From Lunularia cruciata (Eukaryota > Streptophyta > Marchantiopsida > Lunulariales > Lunulariaceae): a stretch of 64,000 bases of DNA. Shown here one piece after another: positions 11,236 to 21,569 of the stretch. Position 1 is the stretch's first letter; each line of letters begins with the position of its first letter. Made by a program: the position numbers and the translations under genes. The notes under the pieces are model-generated. The model was not told the origin of the DNA. It saw nothing but the letters and a program-made list of their open reading frames with translations, and did no database searches. The stretch is from positions 24,033,493 through 24,097,492 of the forward strand of contig OX419759.1 in assembly GCA_948567375.1 (NCBI GenBank). The letters run 5' to 3'.

Positions 11236-12482
11236 ATCAAGATGAACCTTGAGTTTTGGCCCATTCTTACTACTACAAAAACTGATCCACGCATTGTAGG
11301 TGCTCAATCATCCAAAGGCATCACCAACATCCAAGGACTCACCTTCCGTGATGGAAGTTGTGGATCCCAAATGATATGGATCTAAGAACCACAATCCTAA
11401 CAAAATGTCATAATTTTGCCATTGCATGTCACGTTGGAATGGGCAAGACCTTGGATGCAATCAAATGCCATTACTATTGGCCCAAGATGAACAATGATGT
11501 GATGGAATATGTTTGGAGCTGCCTATTTTGTCAACAAAATAAGGCTTCTAATCAAGCTCCCATATGACTCCTCCAACCTCTCTCCGCTCCTACACAACAT
11601 TGGGATCAAGTAAGCATGGATCTGGTTTGTGAATTGCCCTAGACCACCTTTGGGTTGGATTCCATCATAGTCTTTGTTGATCGACTCAGCAAAATGATGC
11701 ATGTTCATCCTACCACCAAGAATGACTGCCCTGCAACTAGATCAATTGTACTTAGATGTAGTTTTCTCCCATCATGGCTTGTCTAGAGTGCTCATCACAA
11801 ATAGAGGCACTTAATTCACTATTTTGTTTTGGAGAACACTCTTTGGATTCTTCAAAACCAAATTGGCTATGTCCACAGCTTACCATCCACAAACCGATGG
11901 ACAAATAGAGAGGAAAAATTGCACTATTGAAGGCATGCTTCAGGGCTTTACTTTTAATGAGCAAGAGAGTTGGGACACCTTACTCCCATTGGTGGAATTT
12001 TCTTCCAACAATTCAATGAATGTTTCCACACAAGTCACACTATTCTTCCTCATGTATAGAGAGCATCCTTTCACACCTTCAAGCTCAATGAAGATTTGCC
12101 TATGGTTACTAAGGTTGACATTGTCAAAACTTTTGTTTTTAGAATCCAATAAGGGGTGGAGCATGCAAAGCACAAGGTGCAGATCACCCAAAATTGATAG
12201 AAATAGTATGTAGATGCACACCGCCAACACATGGAATTCAATGTGGGAGATCAAGTCTGGCTGTCAACCACCAATCTCAAGTTAGTTGGTCCTCATAAGC
12301 TCAAACCTCATTTTATTGGACCTTTCTCTATCCTTTGTTGCATTAGCACCGTGGCTTATCACCTTGAGCTACCACCACATATGAAGATCTACCTGGTGTT
12401 TCATGTTTCCTTATTATGCCAATATGCTCTCTGGCTGCCCCACTTCTCTTCCATCCAAGAAAGTTGACCTTGTCCAACCCTG
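11236..12482 (+). pseudogene. A integrase relic
   Basis: The zinc-binding HHCC domain is readable in 11358-11567 (H...CH...CLFCQQNK). The catalytic core shows the first Asp in QVSMDLVC near 11615 and the final Glu in DGQIERK near 11905. The middle Asp is changed to Asn (ITNRGT near 11800), so the D-D-E triad is broken. The C-terminal domain with GPFS (12325) and LPPHMKIYLVFHVSLL follows at 12231-12467, then a chromodomain. Confidence 0.88.
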
Positions 12483-12665
12483 GTTGATGACATAGAGGAG
12501 TATGAAGTTGAACACATTCTCTAGAAGCACATCCGGGGTACTTGCAATCCACATATGGAATACTTGGTACAATGGAAAGTGTACTCCTTGGATAAGGTGA
12601 TATGGGAGCTAGCAGCCAATTTGACCCATGCACCAGTGTTAGTGAAATCTTTTGAGCAACAGCTT
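12483..12665 (+). pseudogene. Chromodomain at the integrase C-terminus of A
   Basis: One frame encodes about 61 residues with the chromodomain pattern: EYEVEHIL at the start, then MEYLVQWKVYS, then VIWELAANL and a closing helix VLVKSFEQQ. The aromatic and W/E positions typical of the fold are present; one TAG stop follows EHIL. In chromoviruses this domain binds histone marks and guides insertion to heterochromatin. Its presence places elements A and B in the chromovirus branch of Ty3/gypsy. The pattern was recognised by eye only. Confidence 0.85.
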
Positions 12666-12687
12666 TGCAACAAGGACGTTGCGTCTT

Positions 12688-12702
12688 AAAAGGAGTGAGG
12701 TA
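12688..12702 (+). other. A polypurine tract
   Basis: AAAAGGAGTGAGGTA lies directly before the 3' LTR start at 12703, the right place for the plus-strand primer. Confidence 0.7.
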
Positions 12703-13485
12703 TGTAATACCAATAGCTAGACATATGATCTAGAGATGAAATTTGGTTTACCAAACCAAATTTGTACCAAACCAAACTGGAAGGATGTTATACATGGTCG
12801 ACTAAGTAGATCAGATATAGGTATCACCAAAAGAGTACTTCTACTAATAGGCCAGAAACCAAAACATGTTTGGAAACTTTAGAATCAATAGCTAGGCATA
12901 TGATCTAGAGGTGAAACTTGAGGTGGTGACATCTAGAATGATGTCACACGTGGTAGAGAATGAGGTATTACCAAAAGAGCATTTCTGCTAATAAGGTAGA
13001 AGCCAAAATAGGCCTGAAAACTTGAGAGGCAATTTTGGAGGCTTAAACAAACAAATCTGGCCTCAAACTTGTGCAGATTCCCTCCTCCCTCCCCCCCCTC
13101 TCTCTATCAACAAAGAAAATAATGGCCTTCCCTCCCCCTAGTTTGTCTCACCAAGAGCTTTCCAATGGTACCTCACCCATGTGATTTTGAAGTTCCTATA
13201 GGAAGATTTCCTAAAAGATTCCCTCCGGTCAAAGCCTATTTGACCAACCAAATGGGACCAAGACTAACATGTCACCCATCCAAGCAAGTAATCTAAGGGT
13301 AGATCTTGCTAACAAGTAACCTATCAATGTACCTAATCCTATGGTGGAGCTTTCTTGAAGGAGATCCTCTTTGGATATATAATAAAAAGAAGGTGCTCCT
13401 TTGAGGCATTGGAGGATTGAGTGTGAAACCTGCATTTCTCCCTTGTATCTTTCTTGAAGAGTTCTCTTATCCTTGGAGTATTACA
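12703..13485 (+). repeat. A 3' LTR
   Basis: Begins TGTAATACCAATAGC and ends GGAGTATTACA, 783 bp, with 8-bp inverted ends TGTAATAC / GTATTACA. It has the two subrepeats of the family and a C/T-rich stretch near 13080-13110. Confidence 0.88.
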
Positions 13486-14592
13486 CAAGGAAAACAAATA
13501 AGGCAATTGATAACAAGGTGCACAATTTGACCACAATTGTAACAATGACGATGTTCTGCCCAAGTCTCTTCCCCTCATGGGACCCCATCTCTCCTTTCTT
13601 TGACCCATCCCCATTCTCCTTGGGGCGGTCGTGCTCATCATTCTATGAATCATATATTGCCCAATTCCTAGGAACTGGTCTACCAAAGTGTTGTGTTTAA
13701 GCTTAATAATGTTGAGTCAAGATGACCCCTTCACCTCCTCCTAACACCCCTACTATTCTTTGAGCACAAGCAATGGCCCAAAAACCATATGAGGGTTTTG
13801 TACCATTACTTCTTGGCGGATTTGCTTTGTCAACCCTTGTTTGAAACTGTCTAGATCTTCTACTAGATTCATGTTGGTTATTGCAACTTATAAATCAAGG
13901 ATTGCCTCCACATATTCTGGTACATTGTTCTTTTGCTTCAACCTCCCAGTCGGGTTCAGGCCATTTGCACTAAATCCACTAATTGGAAGTTCTTCAATAG
14001 CCCTTCTAGCATAGCCATCCAAATGACCTCTCTTCCTTTTGCTAATATTGATTGTTCTCAAGCATCATACCATGTGAGTGCTTTATCAATCAAGTACCCA
14101 CCATGCAAACATGTCATCAAAATGATCAATTATTTTAATTATGAACAATCAAAAATTTCAATTCATTCTTGAAATCCAATTCTCTACAACTCCCATGGAA
14201 CATTGTCCCTTGTAAGGCTTGATGTTGCAGGTCTTCTTCATCTGCAATAATAATGTGGCTTCATTGTCAACTAGGGTTGGTGTTCTTGGCATGAGTGACT
14301 CTTCATGTGCTTTGGTCATTGGTTTGGGATGATTTCTCTTTGTGCATTGCCTGATCATTCTTGAATCTTGAAGGTACATACTTGACTTTGCAATGCCTCC
14401 ATGGTCATTTTGATCTCTCAAAACTCATTCAATATTCATTGCATTCCTTGCATCAACTCTTGCAACTATGGATCCATGATTCCTACACACAACATTGCTC
14501 AATTATTACTTCCTACTCCATAGAGGGTTAATATGATCACTCAAGATGGGAGCACGGACTATTGGAACTACCATTGGGAATTCAAAGGCCAT
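13486..14592 (-). pseudogene. B gag relic
   Basis: Minus-strand continuation of B beyond A. The frame at 14158-14421 (KTCNIKPYKGQCSMGVVEN) matches A near 8410-8465 almost exactly. The stretch down to 13486 matches the capsid and the beginning of the nucleocapsid knuckle. A interrupts it a few codons after the knuckle, and the rest of the linker resumes at 6797. Frameshifts and stops are frequent. Confidence 0.85.
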
Positions 14593-15782
14593 TATGACAA
14601 CCCGGCAAATATTACTTTTGCGGTAATTGGGTAAGTAAAGTTTATTCTTGCAGAGATATGATTCAAAAATATCCAAATACAAAGTCAAAAGTCACAATGT
14701 AGTTCTTCTTGATTTCTTCTTTATCTCTCAAGTAGAAACTACACCCAAAAGAGAGTAACAAGCTCACAATCTTGACAACTTGTCACGACTACACACTCAT
14801 AATCACAACATAGCCGATTCTTTCCAAACAACTCTTGATTATGATGATTCAGATTCTCCCAAAGACGGCACTTCACTGTGAAGAACAATTTTGCCTCAGA
14901 ATTGTGTTCCACCCCTCCACTGAAGGCACAACTTCCTCGATCAAAATTGCTTCACATCAACTTTGTGCTTCATTCACAAACGCAGAATACTACCAACACT
15001 ACAATTCCTCTCAGACCTGTCAAGGCATTGCTCCAATGCACTTCACTCAGGATCAAACACATAGAATGAAGATCAAGGCTATAATATCTAGCATCCACAA
15101 ACACACTGACTTGCACTTTGGAATTCTCCACACACTCACAAACAAAAACACGGAATTGACAATCGGAATTAAGCTCAAGCGACGAGCACTGAAAACATCA
15201 CTTCACTTTATCTATCTTCAGAATTTTGGATATTGAACAACATAGTATTACGATTGCTCCCCTTAAATATTGAAGCAAACGGCAGTTCTTCCTACTTATG
15301 CACCGCTTCCTAACATCTCTTCCTACCTACAGATCCAAACTGACAATCCATCTCTTCTATCTACCTCTTCCTATCTCAAAATTGTTACTTACCCCGATCC
15401 GATGTCTACCTCATCATCGGCTTCCAAACCTGATGATCTTCTTAGTACTTCTCCTTCTTTGGGTATAACTAATTCTACCAATTCCTTCACTAATTCTACT
15501 ACTTCTACACTAGGAACTACAATTGCACCAAGGAGTGACTTCTCTAACTCTTTATCTCCTAACCCACTCTTCTCTAATGTGTCAAATAATAAGTCCGATG
15601 ACACTTGAATTCCTACTTCTACAACATCGGGTCTAATTACAATCAATTCCTTTGCTAATTCTACTATATCCTCATCACAAATTGTAATTGAAAGCATAGG
15701 TACACTATCTATGCCTTCAATTTGTAACTCACTTTCCCCTAATCACTCATGTTACTGACCCGAAGACACTTACAGTCTGATC

Positions 15783-16460
15783 TGTGAGCCGGCCTGTCTC
15801 TCACTCAGGATGAACCTCTGATGGCTATTATGGTAGCGCACCATGGACTAAGAAGGCAAGGAACCCCAACTCCATCATACTCCTCCAAGGCTAACACTCC
15901 AAGACTCAAGACATTGCTCACTAGAGAACTCAATGAGAGAGAGATAGTTGCAAATGAAAGGATGATGAGTACCTCCTCACTCCTTGTTTATATACTTGTG
16001 AAATAGTTACGTACCAAAGTTACTAATTACCGTAGTAACTCAAGTTACTAGACTAAAAGTCAAGTAAAGTCAAAAAGTAGAAAGGAATATCCATTCACAT
16101 GGGCATATTCCCCTTATCTTGACCCAACCACTAAAGCAAGGATTCCTTCACATGGGCTATCCTTGGACTAAAGAAGAATCCAAAACAAAAAGGCTTGCGG
16201 GCCCAAGAGTTCTCAACTCTTTCCCCAAAGCCAAACACCTAGGAATAATACCAAGTCAACACACTAAAATCCAAAATAGTGGTGCTCATCTTTTCTACTT
16301 CCTCTAAAGTAAGGTCCCATCTATCTTAGCTATGACTAACTTTAGCTAACCATGACTAATATAGAACCATCCTTTATCTCTATATAAATAATATCTCTTA
16401 AGTACTTGTAATACAAGCTAAATATCACAATACCACACACATGCACAAATGGGTGTTACA
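15783..16460 (-). repeat. D 3' LTR
   Basis: On the minus strand it starts TGTAACACCCATTTGTGC at 16460 and ends CCGGCTCACA at 15783, 678 bp. By eye it equals 22904-23581 base for base. Confidence 0.93.
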
Positions 16461-16473
16461 TTTACCCCCGGAC
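16461..16473 (-). other. D polypurine tract
   Basis: Minus strand GTCCGGGGGTAAA directly precedes the 3' LTR. G-rich tracts of this form are usual plus-strand primers in plant Ty3/gypsy elements. Confidence 0.75.
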
Positions 16474-16508
16474 TAAGTTTTCACTTTGTCCTCAAAGTGA
16501 AGGTCTCT

Positions 16509-19500
16509 CTACCTTCTATGGTACATCTTCAACTTATCATGGTTAATCCTATCAAAGTGTCTTCCTCCCAACTCCTTGAGATCATAAGTGTAATTTCCCC
16601 ACACCTTCTCTACTATGAAAGGTCCAAAGTACTTAGGCAAAAACTTCTTTTGTACTCTCTTGAATCGAATGGAATCAAACAACATTACCCAATCACCTTC
16701 TTTGAAAGGCTCCACCTTCTTCTTGCCTTGCCTCTTGTCATAGCTCTCCTTTTGTTTCCTTTGGGCTTGCTCCACTCGAACCATAGCAACTGCTCTTGCC
16801 TCTTCCAACTCCATGAGTTGATCCTTCCTTGACTTCTCTGCATCACTTCCTTGTGCTTTCTTCAATCTCCTATGAATGCTTTGGAAGGTAGGAAGATCAA
16901 AGTGAATAGGTAAGGTAGACTCAATACCATACACCAATTGGAATGGAGAATATCCAGTGGAAGTCTTCATGGTTGTCCTATACTCCCACAAAACTGCATG
17001 AATCCTCTTGTCCCAATGATGTTTAGCCCCCTCCATTTCTGCATCTTTGGCCAACATCATGCACAAGGTCTGATTGGTTCTCTCTGCCAAGCCATTGGAA
17101 TTTGGCTTATAGGATGTAGTTACTCTATGTATGATAGAGAAATGTCGTAGCATGGCTGTAGTAATGCTTCCTGTAAACTCTCCTCCTCTATCAGAAACCA
17201 ACTCCAAAGGGCATCCAAACCTAGTGATAATGCGTTCATAAAGAAATCTACCCACTTCATCTTCATTCTTGTCCCTCAATGGTCTAGCCTCAACCCACTT
17301 GGTAAGGTAATCAGTAACTACCACAATGTACCGATTGTTCCTTGGGGTTCTATTGAGAGGTCCTACAAAATCAATTCCCCACTTCTCAAAGGGTCCTAGC
17401 AATGGAATTGATCTAAGTGGTGGAGTGGATGTAGACTTTCTAGCAAAAGCTTGACAAACATGACAAGTTTTGCAATAATCAAGACAATCCTTGAAAATCC
17501 CTCTCCAATGGTAACCTGCATCTAGAATCTTGAAAGCAGTCACCTTTCCTGCAAAGTGTCCTCCACATACTAAACCTTCATGAAACTCCTTTATGAGTAG
17601 GATAGACTCTTCCTTACCCACTGCTCTTCGAAGTAGACCATCTGCTCCTTGGTGAAAAAGAATATCATCCACCATTGTGTAAGGTCTAGATCTTGCTGCA
17701 AGGGCCTTCCTCTCCCTAGCATGCATCCCTTCTGGATAGTTACCTCTTGTCACAAAATCCACAATCTCCTTGTACTCCATTGGAACCTCTTGAGTGACTG
17801 AGATTGTCATGAGCTCCTCATCCGGGAAGGAATCATCTACTGGCTCATCTCCATCATGATCATAGGCTCTAGATAACAAATCAGCATTTGCATGTTTCTT
17901 TCCTGGCCTATCCTCAATTGTGTAGTCATACTCAGACAAGAGAATCATCCACCTTGCTAGTCTCCCTTCAACATTAGGCTTGTTGAAGATGTACTTCAAA
18001 GCCTTGTGATCCGTGACAATTGTGGCTTTCCCTCCAATCAAGTAGTGTCTAAACTTCTTGAGACCAAAGATCACTGCCAACCCTTCTCTCTTTGTGACAG
18101 AGTAGTTCTTCTCTGGTGAAACCATCTGCCTACTAGCATAAGCTATTAGATGATCATGCCCATCTTGGTCTAATTGACTAAGAGTGCATCCTATAGCTAC
18201 ATTAGAAGCATCAGTGTAGAGGATGAAAGGCTTACTCCAATCAGGTTTAGCAAGAATTGGAGCTACAACAAGGGATTGCTTGAGCTCCTCAAAAGCTTTG
18301 AGAGCCTCCTTGTCTTCCAAAATCACCATGTAATCTACACCCTTCTTCATGTAGATGGTCAATGCATAAGCCTTGTTGGAAAATGAGAAGATGAACCTCC
18401 TATAGTACCCAACCATTCCCAAGAATTGGCGTAACTTTGTCAAGCTTGAAGGGAATGGAAGGTCTGAGATTTTCCTCACCTTCTCAGGATCAACTGCTAT
18501 TCCATCCTTGGAGATGATGTGCCCCAAAAGTAGACCTTCTTCACATCCAAAAATGCACTTCTCTGGGTTGAGTGATGCATTTGCCTCATCCAAGCGTTGC
18601 AAGACTTTGATTAGGTGCTCAAAGTGCTCCTCCTTGCTCCCATAGACACAAAAGTCATCAATGAAATCTCTCACAAATTTCCCAATGAAAGGTTCAAATA
18701 CCTTGTTCATGAACCGTTGGAATGTGGCTGGAGCATTGCAAAGCCCAAAAGGCATGACCTTGAAAGCGTAAGTTCCCCAAGGTGTGGTGAATGTGGTGAG
18801 TTGTTGATGCTCTGGTGCAATCTTGATTTGGTTATATCCACTATAACCATCTCCAAAACTGTACCTCTCATGACCTACAACCTCCTCCAAGATCTCATCA
18901 ATGAATGGCAATGGGTAGTAGTCCTTCTTGGTAACAGCATTGAGCTTCTTGTAATCCACACATACCCGAAGCTTGCCATTCTTTTTCTTCACAATGACAA
19001 TTGGAGACACCCATTCTGAATTCTCCACCTCAAAGATAAATCCAGCCTCCTTGAGCTTATCAATCTCCTCCTTCACAACCAAAGATATTGGTGGGCTAAT
19101 GCGATGTTGCTTTTGGCGGATTGGTCTTGCATGTGACTCCACCTCTATCTTGTGCTCCTCCAAGGTGACTTCCTTCAAATCCTTGTAACTAAAAGCAAAC
19201 ACATGGATGAACTTGCGGAAAATCTCCTCAAATCTCACCTTCTCCTCCTTGGTAACATTTGGGCCATACTTGAGGGTAGATAACCTTCTCTCTACCTCCT
19301 CAAGTGTCAATGGTGATTTATCTGGGTCCTTCAAAACCTCTGGCTTAGGTGCAAAATCCATAGCACACAAAGGATACACATCTGAATCAGATTCAGATTC
19401 ATCCTCCTCCGTGGAAGTCTCCTCTTCCATGCTTGTGTCCACACCTGAAGCTCCTCCTTCAGAATCAGATTCCCAATAATCAGAAGATGGGGTATCTGAA

Positions 19501-19709
19501 TGTGAAGTGTTGGTGGTGTTAGTCACAGGAACAGTGACTCTATGGTTTGATGGCCCAATCCTTAAGTACCCTTTGTGCCATTGATCAGTTGTGCGTGCTG
19601 CTCTCAACCATGGCCTCCCAAGAAGTAAGTCATAGCTTGAATCCTTCAAGACTTGGAAAGTCATGAGATTTTGAACTCCCATAACTGAAACTACCACCTT
19701 ATCCATCAC
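16509..19709 (-). CDS. pol: D pol: protease end, RT, RNase H, integrase (1066 codons)
   Basis: A long open frame in gag-pol phase. About residues 1-40 are the protease C-terminus (LLLGRPWLRAA). RT spans about 150-420, with VDYKKLNAVTKKDYYPLP, first catalytic Asp in GDGYSGYNQI, and FIDDFCVYG as the catalytic pair. RNase H lies at about 480-610 with D (YTDAS), E (TKREGLA), D (VTDHKAL), D (NADLLSR). Integrase has H-H-C-C (FHEG, GGHFAG, CHVC) and the full D-D-E set in GIDFVGP, VSDRGGEF and GLAERTN. The GPF module (KYFGPFIVEKV) closes it; no chromodomain. All catalytic residues are intact. It is separated from the upstream gag-PR frame by a single TGA in the same phase, so the listed start is only the first Met after that stop. 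Confidence 0.95.
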   Translation of the reverse strand: MMDKVVVSVMGVQNLMTFQVLKDSSYDLLLGRPWLRAARTTDQWHKGYLRIGPSNHRVTVPVTNTTNTSHSDTPSSDYWESDSEGGASGVDTSMEEETSTEEDESESDSDVYPLCAMDFAPKPEVLKDPDKSPLTLEEVERRLSTLKYGPNVTKEEKVRFEEIFRKFIHVFAFSYKDLKEVTLEEHKIEVESHARPIRQKQHRISPPISLVVKEEIDKLKEAGFIFEVENSEWVSPIVIVKKKNGKLRVCVDYKKLNAVTKKDYYPLPFIDEILEEVVGHERYSFGDGYSGYNQIKIAPEHQQLTTFTTPWGTYAFKVMPFGLCNAPATFQRFMNKVFEPFIGKFVRDFIDDFCVYGSKEEHFEHLIKVLQRLDEANASLNPEKCIFGCEEGLLLGHIISKDGIAVDPEKVRKISDLPFPSSLTKLRQFLGMVGYYRRFIFSFSNKAYALTIYMKKGVDYMVILEDKEALKAFEELKQSLVVAPILAKPDWSKPFILYTDASNVAIGCTLSQLDQDGHDHLIAYASRQMVSPEKNYSVTKREGLAVIFGLKKFRHYLIGGKATIVTDHKALKYIFNKPNVEGRLARWMILLSEYDYTIEDRPGKKHANADLLSRAYDHDGDEPVDDSFPDEELMTISVTQEVPMEYKEIVDFVTRGNYPEGMHARERKALAARSRPYTMVDDILFHQGADGLLRRAVGKEESILLIKEFHEGLVCGGHFAGKVTAFKILDAGYHWRGIFKDCLDYCKTCHVCQAFARKSTSTPPLRSIPLLGPFEKWGIDFVGPLNRTPRNNRYIVVVTDYLTKWVEARPLRDKNEDEVGRFLYERIITRFGCPLELVSDRGGEFTGSITTAMLRHFSIIHRVTTSYKPNSNGLAERTNQTLCMMLAKDAEMEGAKHHWDKRIHAVLWEYRTTMKTSTGYSPFQLVYGIESTLPIHFDLPTFQSIHRRLKKAQGSDAEKSRKDQLMELEEARAVAMVRVEQAQRKQKESYDKRQGKKKVEPFKEGDWVMLFDSIRFKRVQKKFLPKYFGPFIVEKVWGNYTYDLKELGGRHFDRINHDKLKMYHRR

Positions 19710-19718
19710 TCCTACTGG

Positions 19719-21011
19719 TCAAACTTGTTGCTTGTTTGCCATGCTCACCACAAATGTTGAAGCTCTTGAGGGTATCATACCCAACTTCTTCATCAACCTT
19801 TCTGACATGGCATTCACTGCTGATCCTCCATCAACCAATGCATCCTTGATGTTGTGACCATTCACTCTCACATCAATCTTGGAGGCATATTCACAAGCTT
19901 CCCATGGTGCTGGCTTGGCATCCACCACCCCCATTGATATTGGAACTTTTGCCTTCTTCTTCTTCTTGCTCCTTGTAGAACTCAAACCACCTCTAAGCTC
20001 CTTTCTCAAGGTAGGGTTCAAAGCAATTAATTGGCCCACTGTGATGTTAGCCTTGTGACTACCAACATCCTCCAACACATTGTAGTTCCATTGTTGCTTG
20101 GAGATCAAGAAGTCCTCCATCCCCAACTTCTTCCTTGGAGTCTTTGTTGTTGATGGTGTTGAGGTGCGAGTGCTCCTAGTAGACATAGGAGTATCCTTGC
20201 TTGAAGTAAATCCTTGAGAAGAGTGAACATCCTCTGCAAAACGAGCTCTCTTCTTCTCTTGTGCCAAAAGCTCCAAATTAGGACCCTTGGAGTTTGAGCA
20301 CTCTCCCTTCTCATACTTGCTCTCAACCACATCTATGGATGCTATCTCCTTACCTTTGTTGGGATTAGGAGCCACTTGGGTTTCACTACCTCCCTCTTTC
20401 CCTCTATTGGCTCCCTCATAACCCCTTCCTCCATGGTAAGTGGAATTTGGGCAATTCCTTTGGATATGGCCTCTTCCCCCACAACCAAAACAATTTCTAT
20501 CATTGAAATTGTTGGCTGGTTGGCCTCCTCTATATGGATGGTTTCCATAACTCCTAGGCCCTCTCCCTACATTCTGATCCACCTCTCTCTTCTCCCATAA
20601 TTGCACCACATTGATCTTGAGATCCGCAAGTTGTTCTGTGATGGTTTGGAGTGGATCTTTTGGTGGAGGTGCAAGAACTGGAGCAACTACTACTTGTGGT
20701 GCAACCCTTGTCACCAAAGTATCAGAAGTTCCACCATACTTGTAGCCTTGAGGAGGATGCACAACCTCCTTCACCACCAAATCACTTTCATCCCCTTCCA
20801 AACTCTCCTCCATACGAATTGCGATCTTGATAGCTTCAACCTTGGAAGAAGGTTTCTCATATCTCACCTTGCTTCTTATTTGTGGTCTCAATCCTCCCAC
20901 AAAATTCTTGGTGAGCATGGCCCCTATGCCAATCATTGTAGTCTCCACATCATCCCCACCCTTCCTCAACACTATGCGAAATCTGGACTCCAATTTTTCC
21001 ACTCTTTCCAC
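19719..21011 (-). CDS. gag: D gag C-terminal part and protease start
   Basis: Same reading phase as pol. It begins just after an in-frame TAG and ends at TGA. Residues 1-80 are the end of the capsid domain (GIGAMLTKNFVGGLRPQI). A proline/valine linker follows, then the nucleocapsid zinc knuckle CFGCGGRGHIQRNC (C-x2-C-x4-H-x4-C) at about residue 173, a basic, Ser/Thr-rich region, and the protease with active site ALVDGGSAVNAM (D-G-G in place of D-S/T-G) near residue 395. The TGA falls between the protease core and its GRPW end. Restoring Arg (CGA) at the stop would need one C-to-T reversal, and both reading frames are otherwise uninterrupted. Confidence 0.9.
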   Translation of the reverse strand: MERVEKLESRFRIVLRKGGDDVETTMIGIGAMLTKNFVGGLRPQIRSKVRYEKPSSKVEAIKIAIRMEESLEGDESDLVVKEVVHPPQGYKYGGTSDTLVTRVAPQVVVAPVLAPPPKDPLQTITEQLADLKINVVQLWEKREVDQNVGRGPRSYGNHPYRGGQPANNFNDRNCFGCGGRGHIQRNCPNSTYHGGRGYEGANRGKEGGSETQVAPNPNKGKEIASIDVVESKYEKGECSNSKGPNLELLAQEKKRARFAEDVHSSQGFTSSKDTPMSTRSTRTSTPSTTKTPRKKLGMEDFLISKQQWNYNVLEDVGSHKANITVGQLIALNPTLRKELRGGLSSTRSKKKKKAKVPISMGVVDAKPAPWEACEYASKIDVRVNGHNIKDALVDGGSAVNAMSERLMKKLGMIPSRASTFVVSMANKQQV

Positions 21012-21335
21012 CTAGACTCTCACTTTCTCTCCATCTCCTTGCTTGAGAAATGTAACCTCACTCATCAATCTCTCATAACTCTCATCAGGAAGAAAGTTCT
21101 CAATGAGTGCTGAAGTCAAAGTCTCCCAAGACTCCTCTTCCCCCTCTCTCCTCTCTCTCTTTTGGTATTCTGACTCATACCATGTAAGTGCTGCATCCTC
21201 AAAGAAATCTGGTAATAATGAGGCCCACTCATTCTTCCTCCTCTCATTGTTTCCTATGCAAGCTCTCTTGAAGTCTCTCACAAAGGCCTCCACATCTTCT
21301 CCATCCTTGCCAAAGAAAACCGGAAGTTTCCCCAT
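21012..21335 (-). CDS. gag: D gag N-terminal part
   Basis: The frame starts with MGKLPVFFGKDGEDVEAF, a usual gag capsid start, and continues with LTWYESEYQ and FLPDESYERLMSEV, the Trp-containing capsid core. It ends at TAG after 107 codons, and the next codon continues in phase into the gag part below 21011. A single C-to-T change (CAG to TAG) explains the stop. The Met at 21335 is the likely gag start because no in-frame coding similarity continues upstream. Confidence 0.88.
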   Translation of the reverse strand: MGKLPVFFGKDGEDVEAFVRDFKRACIGNNERRKNEWASLLPDFFEDAALTWYESEYQKRERREGEEESWETLTSALIENFLPDESYERLMSEVTFLKQGDGEKVRV

Positions 21336-21569
21336 CTTAACCCCTCACTATCTTTCTTTTCTCTTAATTTTTTTTTCTCTTTTCTTTTCTCTCACTCTAT
21401 TACTAATAGATTATATACATGACTAACACCATCTGAGAATAATCCACTCTAGGGAACACAAAAGGTTCAGGTTGCTCCAAGATTTCTATAGCAACATCAA
21501 ATCCTAGAGTGCATATTAATCTAACTCTCATGGATAGTTTATCCATAAGTTGAAAGATTATCTCCATCA

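Larger units (their letters stand above)
6798..13485 (+). mobile_element. Ty3/gypsy chromovirus-type element A, full length, decayed
   Basis: A 6.7-kb element with 5' LTR, decayed tRNA-iMet PBS, gag, PR, RT, RNase H, INT, chromodomain, PPT and 3' LTR in canonical Ty3/gypsy order. Flanks CTAGG (6793-6797) and CAAGG (13486-13490) match at four of five bases, consistent with an aged TSD. Both flanks are gag sequence of element B on the opposite strand, so A inserted into B. Frameshifts and stops occur in every domain. Confidence 0.9.

Noticed and set aside
15270-15608. Ser/Thr-rich frame in C read as a secreted protein
   Set aside because: Low-complexity ct/at-rich LTR sequence with an equally open antisense frame at 15389-15697.
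15821-16307. Two short frames repeated at 22942-23428 and 61000-61502
   Set aside because: They repeat because they lie in the D-family LTR; U3/R/U5 sequence, not genes.
18615-19019. 134-codon plus-strand frame
   Set aside because: Lies opposite the intact RT of D.
20601-21113. 170-codon plus-strand frame
   Set aside because: Shadow of the D gag on the opposite strand, which has a zinc knuckle and capsid motifs.
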